Below are positions 21,816 through 33,378 of a stretch of DNA of 64,000 nt, piece by piece. The stretch is from positions 12,187,070 to 12,251,069 of the forward strand of contig ML681998.1 in the NCBI GenBank assembly GCA_007922195.1, given 5' to 3'. The translations under genes were made by a program, and so were the position numbers. How positions within the stretch are numbered: position 1 is the stretch's first letter; each line of letters begins with the position of its first letter. The notes beneath the pieces are model-generated. The model was not told the DNA's origin, did no database searches, and worked only from the letters and a program-made list of their open reading frames with translations. This DNA is from Podocnemis expansa. Taxonomy: Eukaryota > Chordata > Testudines > Podocnemididae.

Positions 21816-22087
21816 AAAAGAATCCATAGTCATGCTTCACACAATTGAATCTGCATATTCATTCCAATTCTGCTGTTTCTCTTTGAAGTCTTGATGTGTT
21901 AGGGACTTGCTTGAGCACAGCTGTTAAACAATCATCAGAGTGATTAGGAAGATTGAAGTGCTCAGCTACTGGTTTTTGAATGTTGTGATTTCTGATGTCA
22001 GTTTTGTGCCCATTTATTCTTCTGCGCAGAGATTGTCCTGTTTGTCCAATGCAAAAGGTGTGGGGGCATTTCTGGCATTTCTTCTCT
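21816..22087 (-). pseudogene. GIY-YIG endonuclease remnant of a Penelope-like element
   Basis: Minus-strand translation gives, with frameshifts and stops, a cysteine-containing stretch, an FxIGQTGQSL block and an RINGHKTDI-like block, followed by PVAEHFN. These are the conserved blocks of the GIY-YIG nuclease at the C-terminus of Penelope-like reverse transcriptases. Only about 80 residues remain. No reverse transcriptase is present at this locus. Confidence 0.72.
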
Positions 22088-22110
22088 CGTTACAACAGGC
22101 GATTTGACCT

Positions 22111-22247
22111 GTTTCCAAAGGGATAGCCGTGTTAGTCTAGTCCAGTAAAAAAACAACAAGCAGTTGTGTGGCACTTTAAGACTAACAGATTTATTTTTTG
22201 CATGAGCTTTCGTGGGAGAAGATCCCACTTCCTCAGATGCTTCTGCT
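22111..22247 (+). mobile_element. Short PLE-derived arm nested in the right arm of the PLE copy
   Basis: It starts TTTCCAAAGGGATAGCCGTG and ends after the CTCAGATGCTTC word. It has one arm only. It splits sequence that is continuous in the inverted left arm (between GACCT and CCCAGTGTTT), which shows that it inserted later. Confidence 0.7.
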
Positions 22248-22440
22248 TCCCAGTGTTTGAATCATAACAACTGCTTTGATTCGCTGTTACAGTGTGACCC
22301 ATGATTTACTTTTCCCTGCATTTGTTTTCCTCCCCTTCTGTAAGTTTCTCCATCATCAAAGCATCTAAGGAAGTGGGATTTTCTCCCATGAAAGCTCATA
22401 TGATAAATGAATTTGTTAGTCTTTAAGGCAATGTAAAGTT

Positions 22441-23765
22441 GCTTAGAGTGATGATATAATTTACAGCTGAATAAGCTATTAGTGGTACAATATTTGGGTC
22501 TTGATCAGCTGTAATTCCATCTGGTTACGAACTTGAGGAAAACTCATAGTGCAAACTAATGGTTGTATATGAGCATTATAACCAATATCCATCTATTTCC
22601 AACAGTACCTTAAAGCATATTGAGATATTTTATATTTCTATTTATATTTGGACTGTAAACCGTTCAGGTCAGCAATTACACTAATTTAGAAAAGAGACAG
22701 TGCCTAGCACAATGGGGCCCAAATCCCAACTGGGGCTTTTGGGTACTGCCATGACATACGTATTTAGTAATTTACGTTGCTATGCATAAATAGACAATGA
22801 TTTGTACAGTTGCTGGTATTTTGCTGAATTCACAGTTCATTGAGATATCAACTAGAAAAGTTTGAGACTTTAATATTGTACATTTAGAGTTTACATTTTT
22901 TCTACTTGGATATTTTAATTTATGCATTAGCACTTTCAGGAGTGCATCATTATAATAGTCTTATGGTAGTCTCCCTCAAGATTTAATTTTGAGATTGCAA
23001 CACATTCATATTACTGCTGCCAGACTACTTATGCCTTTTACATTCAGTGATCATATTTTCCCTGTTCTGTATGCATACATTGCTTTGCATCCCGCAGTGT
23101 ACTGATTTAAAGGGAAAAAAAATCCTGGCACACAAATGCTGTTGAGATCTTTTTCCCCCACTATCAGAATTAGAAGAAGTGACTCATATCTATTTTGTTA
23201 TTCTTTCAGATTGTCTATCTGTGGTCTAGTTAATGACCCAGCCCCAGGGTTGACTCCTATTCTGTTCCAGTCCCACCCCCAACCTATTCTAATTCTCTTT
23301 CTTACACTGCATCTCTCATCATAGTACCTAAGAACTTGTGAGGTTCTTTTTGGATCTCAAGCCTGATCTTCCATACGCTTACTCACATAAAAGGAGATCA
23401 GACTGTTAATATGCATATATTTTCAGGTCCAAAGAGTACAGTTACTCACATGCATAACTGTTATTAGGATTTAGTCCTAAATCAAAATTAAATATTTGGA
23501 CATAGAAGAGAGAAAGCCTGTGGATGCTTATGAGCTGCTTTCACTTGCTTAAATTGACAGTGCCCCCACACTGCTCTCTCTCAAACGTGGAGATTGTGGC
23601 AGTGACATAATTCATACCAAGGACTCAAATGCAATTTTAAATATTTAGAATCTTGTAAAGTGAATTTTGATGCATATGAAGAGTCCGTATTGGCAGGCCT
23701 CTGTTCTCAGAACATCAGCAAAATGCCTCATCAATGTGGCTCAGTCATTGGCAAAAATAGGTCTC
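22441..23765. other. Mostly unique AT-rich sequence
   Basis: Apart from an old repeat at 22660-22750, no repeat, exon or RNA gene is recognised. Confidence 0.45.
22660..22750 (+). repeat. Ancient interspersed repeat fragment, shared by four loci
   Basis: The word GTGCCTAGCACAATGGGGCC and the following CTGGGGCTTTTGGGTACT belong to a tail sequence common in amniote genomes. Its reverse complement appears at 24440-24545, and related copies at 39490-39620 and 51255-51330. The class cannot be decided from this fragment. Confidence 0.5.
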
Positions 23766-23768
23766 TAC

Positions 23769-24321
23769 GCCTATGTCGACACTGGCAATTGAGTTCAAAT
23801 TACGGAGGATTAATTCTTATTAAATTGGTGTTCATCTACACTGGTTTTCATCAGTTCAAACTAAGGAATTCCTTTGTTCGAACTAAGGAAATCATACTTT
23901 TAAATAGTAAAGCCTGCCTTTAATTCGAACTAACAGTTAGTTTGAACTTATTAGGAACTAATAAGTTCGAACTAACCCAATGTAGACGCATTAGTTTGAA
24001 CTAATCGATAGCTCGAATTAAACGTGGTTTGACCTTCTTCCTGCTAGGGTGCATGGCACCAGGAAGGAAGTACCTTTCTCTTTTTATGGGATTGGGTGGG
24101 GTGATGGCCCTTCTCAGGTGTCATGTTGCCACACTTCCCTAAGTGCCCCCCTCCTAAGCCAAACTAGCAAGTCCTGTGCACGAACATGCTAGTTTGATTT
24201 AGGTTTCTAGTGTGGACATGCTAGTTCAAACTAAGTTAGTTTGAAATAATCAAAATTAATTTGCACTAATTAATTCAAACTAATTTAGTTCAAACTAGCA
24301 TTCTTAAGTGTAGACATAGCC
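23769..24321. mobile_element. MITE with GG-TATGTC ends, TTCGAACTAA type
   Basis: Ends read GCCTATGTCGACACT and, complemented, GGCTATGTCTACACTT. A 3-bp duplication TAC flanks it (23766-23768, 24322-24324). The inner sequence is tiled with the palindrome TTAGTTCGAACTAA and decayed forms near both ends. There is no coding sequence. Confidence 0.8.
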
Positions 24322-24439
24322 TACTGGACCAGGCTAGCTTCGGTGAACTAGTAGTGAAAAATATTGTATCTACTTACAGTATTTATGAATATACAGTGTA
24401 TTATGTATTAATGCTTTCCTGATCACCACCACAGGAATA

Positions 24440-24545
24440 TCTACAGCCCTAATCAAGATGGAAATCCCACTGTGCTAAGTATTGTACAAACATGTCAGGT
24501 ACATGCCCTGCTCCCTGCTTGCAAAATCTTACAATCTAACAAGGA
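24440..24545 (-). repeat. Ancient interspersed repeat fragment
   Basis: The words CCCACTGTGCTAAGTATTGTACA and AAATCTTACAATCTAAC place it in the same old family as 22660-22750, here in the opposite orientation. The rest of 24325-25195 is AT-rich and unrecognised. Confidence 0.5.
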
Positions 24546-25199
24546 CTTCTTGCATTAATCGCTATGCACCATCCGTTTAAATGAAAAGAATGCAAGGAGC
24601 CTAAATGTGTGTTAGCTGGATATTCTAGGCCAGGTCTCTAATAGGAGTGCTTTTCTCCTACTATTTTATCCTATTCATTGTAATTGAAATAAATATATTT
24701 GAAAATGTAGATAAATGTCTAAAAATATTTATAATACATTTAAATTGGTAATATATTGTTGTTTAATAGTGCAATTAAAACTGCAGTTAATTGTGACTAT
24801 TTTTTAAATCTAGTTAAGTTGTTTTGCATTAAGTGTATGCCTTACCTGTGATTAATTGACAGCTCTAATATTTATTGCTATTCCTTATCTGTTTCCCTTC
24901 TTTTTAGAACTAGACCTTCTTATTTATGTACATCTGTTTAAATTTTCAGTGAACAGTTGTTCATAATATTTTAATTTGTTTTTATTATTTAACTTAATTC
25001 CCAGAACCTTCTGGCTGGGGATGGCATATGAATGATTTATGTTTAAATAATAATTCAATTAACTATGTGGCAAGCCCTACATTTTGGCATTTTAGTCTAT
25101 CATATTCTGGAAGGCTAGTGATCTGTCAGTTCTCAGGGACGCATTTCATGTCAGAGTATTGAGGCCAATCATATACCTTATCTTCTTTATGGAGCCTAA

Positions 25200-25360
25200 A
25201 GAAACAAGCAAACAAGTAGTCCTGTGGCACTTAAAGACCAGCAAATTTATTTTTTGAATGAGCTTTTGTGGGAGAAAATCCCACTTCGTCAGATGCTTTG
25301 AAGAAGGGAGAATTTACGGAATGGTAGGAAATAAGTGCGAGGAAGTATAGTGATTTCTGA
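25200..25360 (+). mobile_element. Single arm of the PLE-derived family
   Basis: The arm starts near AAACAAGTAGTCCTGTGGCAC and contains GAGCTTTTGTGGGAGAAAATC and CTTCGTCAGATGC. It then continues into the same AGAATTTACGGAATGG sequence that follows the left arm of the copy at 21527. It ends near 25355 without an inverted partner. No duplication was found. Confidence 0.7.
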
Positions 25361-25542
25361 GCTTCACATCCACTTAGTGCAAACAGCAAAAACTCAGGTC
25401 CCTTTGAAGCTCCTGTAAACCTATATAAATTCAGGTATGGAAATGAGAGCCCTTATTCTATCACACATATGGACATGCACGTTTGTATGTATGCACACAC
25501 TGAAACAGCATGTGAACATAATCATAAAGGAATTGAGTAATT

Positions 25543-25917
25543 CAGGGATGTCAAACTCATTTTCTCTGGTGGGCCAGATTTGACTTAAAAGTACATACCA
25601 TGAATCAAAATATTAGGGCAGTCTTGCAGCATTGCGGAGTGCTATGTAAGCAAAATTGTAATCCGCAACACCACTCGTTCTCTTTGTTTGGAAGAGAGTG
25701 CGGTCTCACGTTACGCAGCTTCACATACCCAACACTCTGTGATGTCACGAGACCTGACACTCTCGTGGCATTGCAGAGCACTGGGTATGCAAGATCACAT
25801 TCTCTCTCTTTTTCTCTGTTATGGAGAGAGTGTGGTCATGCTGACTGCAATAATGGGCCAGATGGATGAGGTTTGTGGGCCACATTCAGCCCTTGGGCCG
25901 CATGTTTGACACCCCTG
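25543..25917. mobile_element. hAT-type non-autonomous DNA element
   Basis: Ends read CAGGGATGTCAAAC and, complemented, CAGGGGTGTCAAAC. A perfect 8-bp duplication GAGTAATT flanks it (25535-25542, 25918-25925). It is 375 bp long with no coding sequence. Confidence 0.9.
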
Positions 25918-25925
25918 GAGTAATT

Positions 25926-27031
25926 ACACCTGAAATTTTCAAGGCCATAGATCACTAAGTTCTAGTAACTGTACAAGGCTTTGAAAATGTAAACAGTCTT
26001 TAATTTCTGTAAAATTAACACATTTTTTTATGTTCATTTTCTCATGTTTGAGAAACTGTCACATTTACTGCCCTTAGCTATTTTATATAATGCTCGTCTT
26101 CTTTTTAACAATAGATATCAAATAATAGTGCTTTTTAAAACTAAGTTCATCTTTTCCACTTGCTTTATATTGTACATTTCAGAATGGGCAGAGCCCAGAA
26201 TACCAGAAGACAAGAATAAAAGGTGTTTAGATTTTCTGACAATTGTTTTACTAACGTGCACCCCAACAGAATTTTAAAAACAAAAGACTTCGCTTTAAAA
26301 ACCAACAAAGATTAGTAAATGACATCCATGTGTTTTCCTATTACTTCATTTACAAAATCCAAGCACATTAAAGGAAGGAAATTAATAATTAAGGGTTGCT
26401 ACAGGTTTTACACAGCTCAAAATATAAATATTAGTACATTGGTTCTGGATGCCCAACTTGAGACTCCTTATTGAGAGACTTACTGCGAACCGAAAAACTG
26501 AGGTACTCAGAAACATTAGTCACTTTTGAAAATTTAGGCTTTTATTCCTAAATACAAATGCATATTTCATCACAAAATGAGAATCTGCTCAGATTCATAG
26601 ATTTTGTTTCTTTTAAATACTGCTCTTGTTACAATGGGAGAACACCTCCTGTCACTGTACTTAACATATATATTGGAACACTACAGTGGGACTACAGCAG
26701 CTGTGCTTCTGTAGCAGTTTAAGTATAGACACAGCGTTTGCTCCAAACCCTAGGACTCTGCTGGAGTCTGCTCTCTTTGTGCATCATCCCACCGCAGCCT
26801 TGAGGTATTCTTTATGGGGGAAAGCACCTGATCCCTCTCAGCTGTTCCTCTTTGAGAGTTGGCTAGCCCAAGGCCCTTCTGCTCTTAGCGAGCAAGCCAC
26901 CATTACAGGGATACTGATAACTGGAAAGAGGATCAGTCATCAATTGTAGTAATTTTTTTTTTTTTGTAAAAGTATTTTAATTGCTGGTTGGTGAAAGTAT
27001 GTTGTATGTCTAAGCCTCAAATGCCTAGTCT
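25926..27031. other. Unique sequence with a possible MITE fragment
   Basis: Bases about 26685-26745 (words ACTACAGTGGGACTACAGC and AAGTATAGACAC) look like a piece of a Harbinger-type MITE but lack both ends. A poly-T run lies at 26952-26963. Nothing else is recognised. Confidence 0.4.
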
Positions 27032-27039
27032 CATTAGAG

Positions 27040-27249
27040 CAGGGGTCTCAAACACGTGGCCCGCAGGCCGCATGTGGCCCTTAAAGCTGTTTCCTGTGGC
27101 CCGCAATGATGCTATTGTTACCAATATTTGCAATTTTTTTATTTGAAAAGGTGTCAGTGGTGTGGCCCTCAGGCTAACGTACTAGTCCTCATGCGGCTCT
27201 GTACTAGTCTTTGTGTGGCCCTTGTGGTGATTTGAGTTTGAGACCCCTG
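27040..27249. mobile_element. hAT-type non-autonomous DNA element
   Basis: Perfect 14-base ends CAGGGGTCTCAAAC and its complement bound a 210-bp insert. The flanks carry a perfect 8-bp duplication CATTAGAG (27032-27039, 27250-27257). The interior repeats TGTGGCCC-like words. Confidence 0.92.
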
Positions 27250-27864
27250 CATTAGAGAGTAAGTGTAGCACAAAATATTTAAGGAACAGCAGGAACAAGC
27301 CCTACAGCAATTCCAGATTTGTAATTATTCTCTCCCTCCTAACCATCCCTTTATTCATATTTATGCAGATTTTCATTGCACATGGGTGTTGCTCAACCTG
27401 GCACAGCAATTTGTGGTTCACTTGAAGAGGAATTGCATTATGAAAAATAAAATGTTAATGATCAAGATTTTGCTTGCTATAGGGATTTCCATATGCATTC
27501 TTATTATCACTCAACTGCTGAAGTTTCCATTCTGTGCTCATTGACATAGCTGCAATTGAACTAGATGAAATGTTACATTGATGACTGCTTTTCCTGGAGT
27601 GAACCTAAGCTGCCCTTCTTACACAAAATCATCCTGGTATGAATGAATGATATGATCACAAAAGCCCTGAGGAAGAACTCTTAAGGCATCAGAAGAAGAT
27701 GACTGAGAATTCCATCTTTCTTAACAGCAGAATCTTTAACAATAGCAAACTGAAGTCAGTGACCACATGAATGTTTTCTGTTGTAGCTCAACTTCAAAAA
27801 AGTTGCAAGGTATTTTTTATTACTCATGAGTAATTCTTACTGGAAGAAGTCAGTCAGTATAGAA

Positions 27865-28880
27865 CAGGGGTGTTCAACCTTTTTAGGTGAGGGGCCACAT
27901 TGCAATTCTTTTCTCAGTTGGGGGGGTGGTGAGAAAATTTTGGACAGATAAGACATACAAATCAATCTTATCAATAAGCTTTCATAAAATAATGATAACT
28001 GTGATATTTGGGATGGCTTTTGCTTGCACTGTGTACAGAGCTGGAGGGGCAGGGCTGCCTGTGGGAGGAGGCAAGGTAGAGCATGGGGAGCAAGGCAGGA
28101 CAAGGGAGCATAGCAGAGGCGGGGAGGGGAACAAAGGTGAGGTGGGGGGAGCAGAACAGCTGGGTGGCAGGACTCAGCTACTTCCTGACAGAGACTTCAC
28201 CAGCTCCGCTCTCCTCACTCCCTGCAAGCACTGCTCAGGGAAAGGAGAGTCGTGCTAGGGAGAGGAAAACAGAGTCAGACAGAGAAAGGACAGAAACCCC
28301 AGCAGTTCTGCAGGGGTCACAGGTTTTGGCATTGGGCATCTCTGTACCAGAAACAATTTCTACAGAAGAACTTTTGCTTGTAAGGTCAGGGGAAGGACAG
28401 GGGTGCTGGGGTTAGGTGGTGGGACGAGAGCAGAACTCTGGGGATGTTCACATTAGGAAGTAGCTGGGTCCCTCCAACCAGCCGCACTGCTTCCCTGCCC
28501 CTTCACCTTACGAGAACTGGCACAGTTTGTCCTGTGTTTGTCCCCCTGTGTTCTCCTCACCTCCATTCAGCACTGCTGTCCTTCCCCTGGGTTCCCCTTG
28601 CCTGCAGGCTCAGTTCTCCCCCACCCCCACCAGACTGAGCCCAATGCCAGCTCAGCTCCCAAACCTGAAAGAGACTAAATCCAGCCCCTGCAGCTCTCTG
28701 GCCAGGCCATGCCTCCCTGCAGCTATGCATGGGGGAAGCGGGGGGGACGGACGGACACAGGAATTGACAAGGGCCCTGGCCAGCTCCAGCTCCTAGGCTC
28801 TTGCAGCAGCACTCTGGGGGCTGGATGAAAGCCCTTGGTGAGCCGGAGTCTGGCCCCTGGCCACAGGTTGGTCAAGCCTG
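27865..28880. mobile_element. hAT-type DNA element, 1 kb, without transposase
   Basis: Ends read CAGGGGTGTTCAACCT and, complemented, CAGGCTTGACCAACCT. A perfect 8-bp duplication GTATAGAA flanks it (27857-27864, 28881-28888). The GC-rich interior has open frames in several registers but none shows a BED zinc finger or hAT transposase motif, so it is non-autonomous. Confidence 0.88.
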
Positions 28881-29053
28881 GTATAGAAGAACTTGCCACC
28901 AACACGCCACACAGGTTCTGATCAATTGAGTCATATTCCTGTAATCATCTAGGGAGCAGCTAATGGCTGAAATTCTCCTGTGATTATTCTTTTTGACAGA
29001 GGCACAAGGATGACATCCAAAAGAGTAGCTCTTATTTTTGCTGTTGAAAGCAT

Positions 29054-29707
29054 TGTGATGGGGACCTAATTAACACACATGTAGCTTAAGGTCCACAGTG
29101 CTTCCATAGCAGCAGTAACAACTACAAGTTGTGGACTACAAACTGCAGCATGCTGGGAGAAACTTCCTGGCTCTTGCCAGCAAGTACTCCTGCCCTCCCC
29201 TGCAGAGAGTGTCTGCACTGAGTGAGGCTGGGAGCATGTGGCAGACAAGCAGTAAGGAGGCCAATGGACTGTAATGCTGCTATATGTTTCTTTCAGGTAG
29301 GAGCAAAAGGGGCTTCAAGAACACCCTGAGAAGAGTTAAAATGAGGCCAAAGGGCAATGCTGGCTTGTGAGTTTGGGGCTCAGTTGTTGTGGGAGTTAGG
29401 ACTGGTTTGTAAGGGGAGTTGCATTATTGGTAGCACTCCTGCCCTCCCCTGCAGAGAGTGTCTGCACTGACTGAGGCTGGGAACATGTGGCAGACAAGCA
29501 GGGAGGAGGCCAATGGACTGTAATGCTGCTATATGTTTCTTTCAGAATAAAACCTTGTTCCTGGTGTCTGGTCTGAGTTAAACAACGCAGAGCACACAGA
29601 GGAGTCTCAGGTCTAGTTTCCCAAACCTCCGTAAAGGCCCCCAAGGCAGAATTTCCCTATCTTGAACACCCTCATGTTGGGCCTGTAGGTAGGAGGTGTT
29701 ACACACA
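29054..29707 (+). mobile_element. Possible solo LTR with an internal 110-bp duplication
   Basis: The stretch begins TGTGATGGGG and ends GTGTTACACA, with AATAAAACC near 29547. A segment of about 110 bases occurs twice (29187-29296 and 29436-29546) at about 95 percent identity, spaced 249 bases. LTR ends and a poly(A) signal fit an LTR, but no clear target duplication was found. Confidence 0.35.
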
Positions 29708-29709
29708 GT

Positions 29710-31407
29710 TAATGCTGGCATGGCTAAACATAACTTTGTTTTTTTTATTTAATATTTGTAGGTGATACCCTATTTTGCACCATTCTTTTCTATGTAGCGT
29801 AGACTGGAATTGTAAAATTGATGATCCACAAAAATGGTAAAAACGAAGTTATTATTCAACATTTGTATAAAGTTCCTTTGAAAGACTTTGCCATGTTCAG
29901 CTGTTTAGACAATAATAAAACTGTGTTCTGGCTCTTTTCTTAGATCACACTACAGTCCTTCAAAATTCAAGGCTTTCATCATCATTTGGGAAGAGTTTAA
30001 ATCAATCCAGTCTAATACTTAAGACCAAACTGTATTTTAATTGTATCAGATGCCAACTATGAGGTAACCAGGTCCTCCAAAATGGTACATAAAGGGATCT
30101 ATAAGCACTGGTACTAGATTTGAAATAGTGTAAAGAAAGGCCCACAATACCATGTCATACAATTAATTTGTGTGTCAGAACATCTTACATACAAAGAATC
30201 CCAAAAGAGGAAGACTATGTCACTATTCCTTTAGAGAACTGGATATTATGGGAATCATACAGCCAAAAAAGGAAAACTACAAACAGCGGTAGAGTTCAAC
30301 GAGGCCTTCTTATTATGTGGAGTGTGATGGGGTCCACTCTCTGCAGATGTGCCTCCTTGGCAGTGGGTTTGGGAATTAGCTTTCAGTCCATCTGGCACCC
30401 TCTTCCATGGGTTGCTTGTGCTGTGGCCTCTCTTCCTCACTGTAACTTAGCTTGCTCTCATTTTGTGACTGAGCCCTCCTCTGACCAGGTCATTATGTAG
30501 TCTCTCCCCTCCTAGAATAACAAAGTCCTACTTAGCAAGCTGTCCAGATGCTGTCTCAGACACATTTTCTTTCCACACCTAAGTCCTGTGCCACTTCCAA
30601 ATGGCTGGTGGGGACCTTGGACCCGCTCATTACTCCAGACTCGCCCACAGGGCCCCATATGCCTAGCATCCCAGGTCTGCACTGTCTCTGACAATGTTGC
30701 TGTTTGCTTGGGCTCCTTCCTATCCCACCTCTCTATCTCCTTGCCTGTCTCTCTGTTTACCCCCAACCCCACCTTAAACTTCCTCTGCTCCTCTTTTGGC
30801 TCACATTAACCTGCTCAGGGCTTGTGTAGGATGGACAAACATCCAGTAGTACAGTTGGGACTCTTCATTGCTACAGATTTTAACTGTGTGACAGACTTTG
30901 TTGTATTTATTGTGGAGTTGAGGCTAAAAAGAAAGCAAATTTATTTAATCCAAAACAAGTGTCGGCATACTGACTTACATCAAAACACCTAAAAATTATT
31001 ACAACTGTAGGCACCCTGTACTTGAGAGACCTTTGAATTTAATTAGGAGGCTAACATTTAAGAAGATACAGTGTGCTGCAAGTTCCACCATTGGGAGACT
31101 ACAAACTCCCATGATATCTTGGGAAAAGTGAGAAAGAGACAATTCTTCCCGTCCAAGGGACACAGGAGAACATGGTGGACTCTGTTTTGGGAGGGAGTGC
31201 ATAGCCCATTTTGGAAGCTGCTGGTTATTGTTTCTGGGTGTCCAGACACTGCTGCTGAGAGCCTGCTGGACATTTGTTCAAGCAGGGAACTTTGGTGGCT
31301 GGTGGCATTCCTCAACACAAAGCAGGGTCTGAGCCTAGATCTGGTTGAGTAAGGACACCAACCTCCAAAGGTGCCTGCTCAAATAAACTTCCAGCAGTCT
31401 CAGGACC
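29710..31407. other. Unresolved sequence, possible second LTR-like piece
   Basis: A TGTGATGGGGTCC word at about 30327, similar to the start at 29054, opens a C/T-rich stretch to about 30820 that could be another LTR fragment. No end or duplication could be set. The rest is unique AT-rich DNA with no recognisable gene. Confidence 0.3.
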
Positions 31408-31415
31408 CCCAGAAA

Positions 31416-32212
31416 TAGGGTTTTCAGATACCAAAGCATGGAAATGTGGACAGGGAAGTGTGAAAAGGAGGACATTGGAGGACACATGGAGAAAATGTAG
31501 TATTAATATAACTGTCATTACCATATTATGTCATGGAAAATGGGTAATGATTAATGAATGCATGCCCCCCACATGCCTGCTCCCCACCCCAACTACTGCC
31601 CCCCAAGCACCTGCTCCCACCAGATCCCTCTTTCCTTATGTCCCCACTCCACCCCTCCCAAACCCCCATGCCCAGCTCTCCATCTTCACTCACCCCCTTC
31701 AGGCCCTCAACCCCTCCACACCTCTCCAGCCCACCATCCTGACCCCTTCTTCCCACCCTATCCCCCTGTACCCTTTCCCTGGCTGCCTGACTGCCCCAAA
31801 CTCCTCCCCAGGCCTCCTGACTAGGGGAACTCACAGCTGTGCTGGGAGGCTACAACTATGGTGCCAGCCGGCTGACAAGAGGAGATGCGTGCCACTTTGG
31901 CCCAGTAGGGGCGGGGCCTCCCCAGCTGCCAGAAAAGGGGGGGAGCGGTGGCCAGGCTTATTTCATCCTGCAGCCCCTTGAGCTGGCCCTGGGGGGGACG
32001 CACCAGAACACTGCCTTCCGGCGCATTCTTCTATTTTTTTAGGGTCCCCGGAACACTTCCCCCTAAAAATAGGGGTCGCATTCCGGCATACTTTAACCCC
32101 TGTAAGCAAAAAGCTGGACAAAATCATGTATTTTTAAAATGCCTGCTGAATGGAGGACGTGAAGGTAAAAAGGAGGACAGGTCTGCCTTTTGCCTGACAT
32201 CTGGTAACCCTA
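31416..32212. mobile_element. DNA element with GGTTACC-like ends and C-rich interior
   Basis: Ends read TAGGGTTTTCAGATACC and, complemented, TAGGGTTACCAGATGTC. The flanks CCCAGAAA (31408-31415) and CCCAGGAG (32213-32220) agree at six of eight positions. The subterminal AAGGAGGACATTGGAGGAC block is shared with 41301-41940. At 32030-32107 it contains the end of another family (TACTTTAACCCCTG), and near 31566-31620 a C-rich repeat. It is probably a hAT with foreign sequence inside. Confidence 0.65.
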
Positions 32213-32219
32213 CCCAGGA

Positions 32220-33032
32220 GCAGTCATCAGCAGCTTCCAGATGCTCACTCCCAAAAACGGAGACCACCATCCAGAACTCTCTTCCTTGGAGCAGATCCAG
32301 GGTCTCCTCCCTTTCCCCCAAGACATGATGGGAGCTGTAGTCTCCCAGCCAAGATTTGCAGGACACCAGGAACATTGCTGCTCTGGGGAAGGACCTGGGG
32401 CACAGGCCCTGGCCCAACCCCTGGCCGCTGGCCACACCGCCGGCCCTGCTTCTGTGCTTGGGCTGACTGGCCTCAGGCGCCTGCTGCTGCCAGCCTGGCC
32501 CCGGATCCCTGGCTGGGGACAGGGCAGAGAGTGGCAGCCACCACGGTGGGTGGCCCAGCCTAGGATGGGGCCAGAAGGGGGCGCAGCCACAGTGGGTGGA
32601 GGGGCCCTGGATCTCCTGCTGGAGACTGGAAGAGGCAGGGGGCTGAGAGCCAGGACTTGGGACACTGGCGCTGGGATTCGGGGCACAAGCCCCGTGTGCC
32701 CAGTGCTACGCCCCTGCAGAACACAAGATCTTTTCAAATGTTAGCCTCCAATTAAATTCAGAGGCCCCTTAAGTGCAAGGTGCCTACACAACCAATTCAG
32801 TTATTGTGGCTCCAATCTATAGACAAGCCCTGTAATCCCCAGACTTGAGGAGCTGGTGGTAAAAGCATGGGTCTCGTCTGGCCAACAGTCCTCTGTTACA
32901 GTCACGGTGAGAGAAGGACAGTTATGCTGGCCCTCTCCAAGTGGAGAATGTTGAGCAAATTTCTGAAATGGAAAAGAAGACATGGGAAGGTTCAAACACA
33001 TTCATAATTTTTAACTGATCAATTCTCCTATC
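32220..33032. other. GC-rich sequence without recognisable gene
   Basis: Open frames at 32210-32744 on both strands reflect GC-rich composition. The word AGACATGATGGGAGCTGTAG near 32320 resembles sequence near 31090 (inverted), so part of this may be an old repeat. No exon is supported. Confidence 0.35.
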
Positions 33033-33378
33033 CAAGGGGCCTGCAACCTGCGGCTCTGGAGCCACAAGCGGTTCTTTGGCTTCCCCCTTGTGGCTCTAGG
33101 CTCCCCACCAGCACCAGGGGACCCTGTAGGTGAGCCTGCCAGGCTCCGGGCTCCCTCCCACTACTGGGGGACCTGCCCATTCCTGGTTATTGGCCCTGTT
33201 CCCATCCCCATCTCCCTTTCTACTACGCCCCCCCCCCCCCGTCGGGAAACCCGGTGGCAGACACCCTGGCCCAGCTCCCCACACCAGGAGGCTACACCCA
33301 TTGTGGCTCTCAAAACAGTTGGTTATTGAAGGAATTTTAGAAGATGGCTCTTCTTATCTTTTGGGTTGCTGACCCCTG
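33033..33378. mobile_element. hAT-type element
   Basis: Ends read CAAGGGGCCTGCAACC and, complemented, CAGGGGTCAGCAACCC. The interior holds a C-run (33226-33240) and GTGGCTCT words. The flanks (CTCCTATC and TCTTATTC) are only loosely alike, so the 8-bp duplication is decayed. Confidence 0.7.

Larger units (their letters stand above)
21527..22424 (-). mobile_element. Penelope-like element copy with inverted arms around a GIY-YIG fragment
   Basis: A 16-bp duplication with one mismatch (AAGGCAATATAAAGTT at 21511-21526; AAGGCAATGTAAAGTT at 22425-22440) bounds the whole unit. The left arm runs from 21527 to about 21815, with the asymmetric end CCAAGGGGTCAGC first. The right arm, inverted, runs from about 22088 to 22424. 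Between the arms is a GIY-YIG endonuclease remnant on the minus strand. The right arm is interrupted by another short PLE-derived insert (about 22111-22247). This copy joins the short palindromes found elsewhere to a Penelope-like parent. Confidence 0.8.

Noticed and set aside
30327..30820. Second LTR starting TGTGATGGGG
   Set aside because: Only the start word resembles the candidate at 29054. No end, poly(A) signal or target duplication could be found, so it is mentioned only as unresolved sequence.
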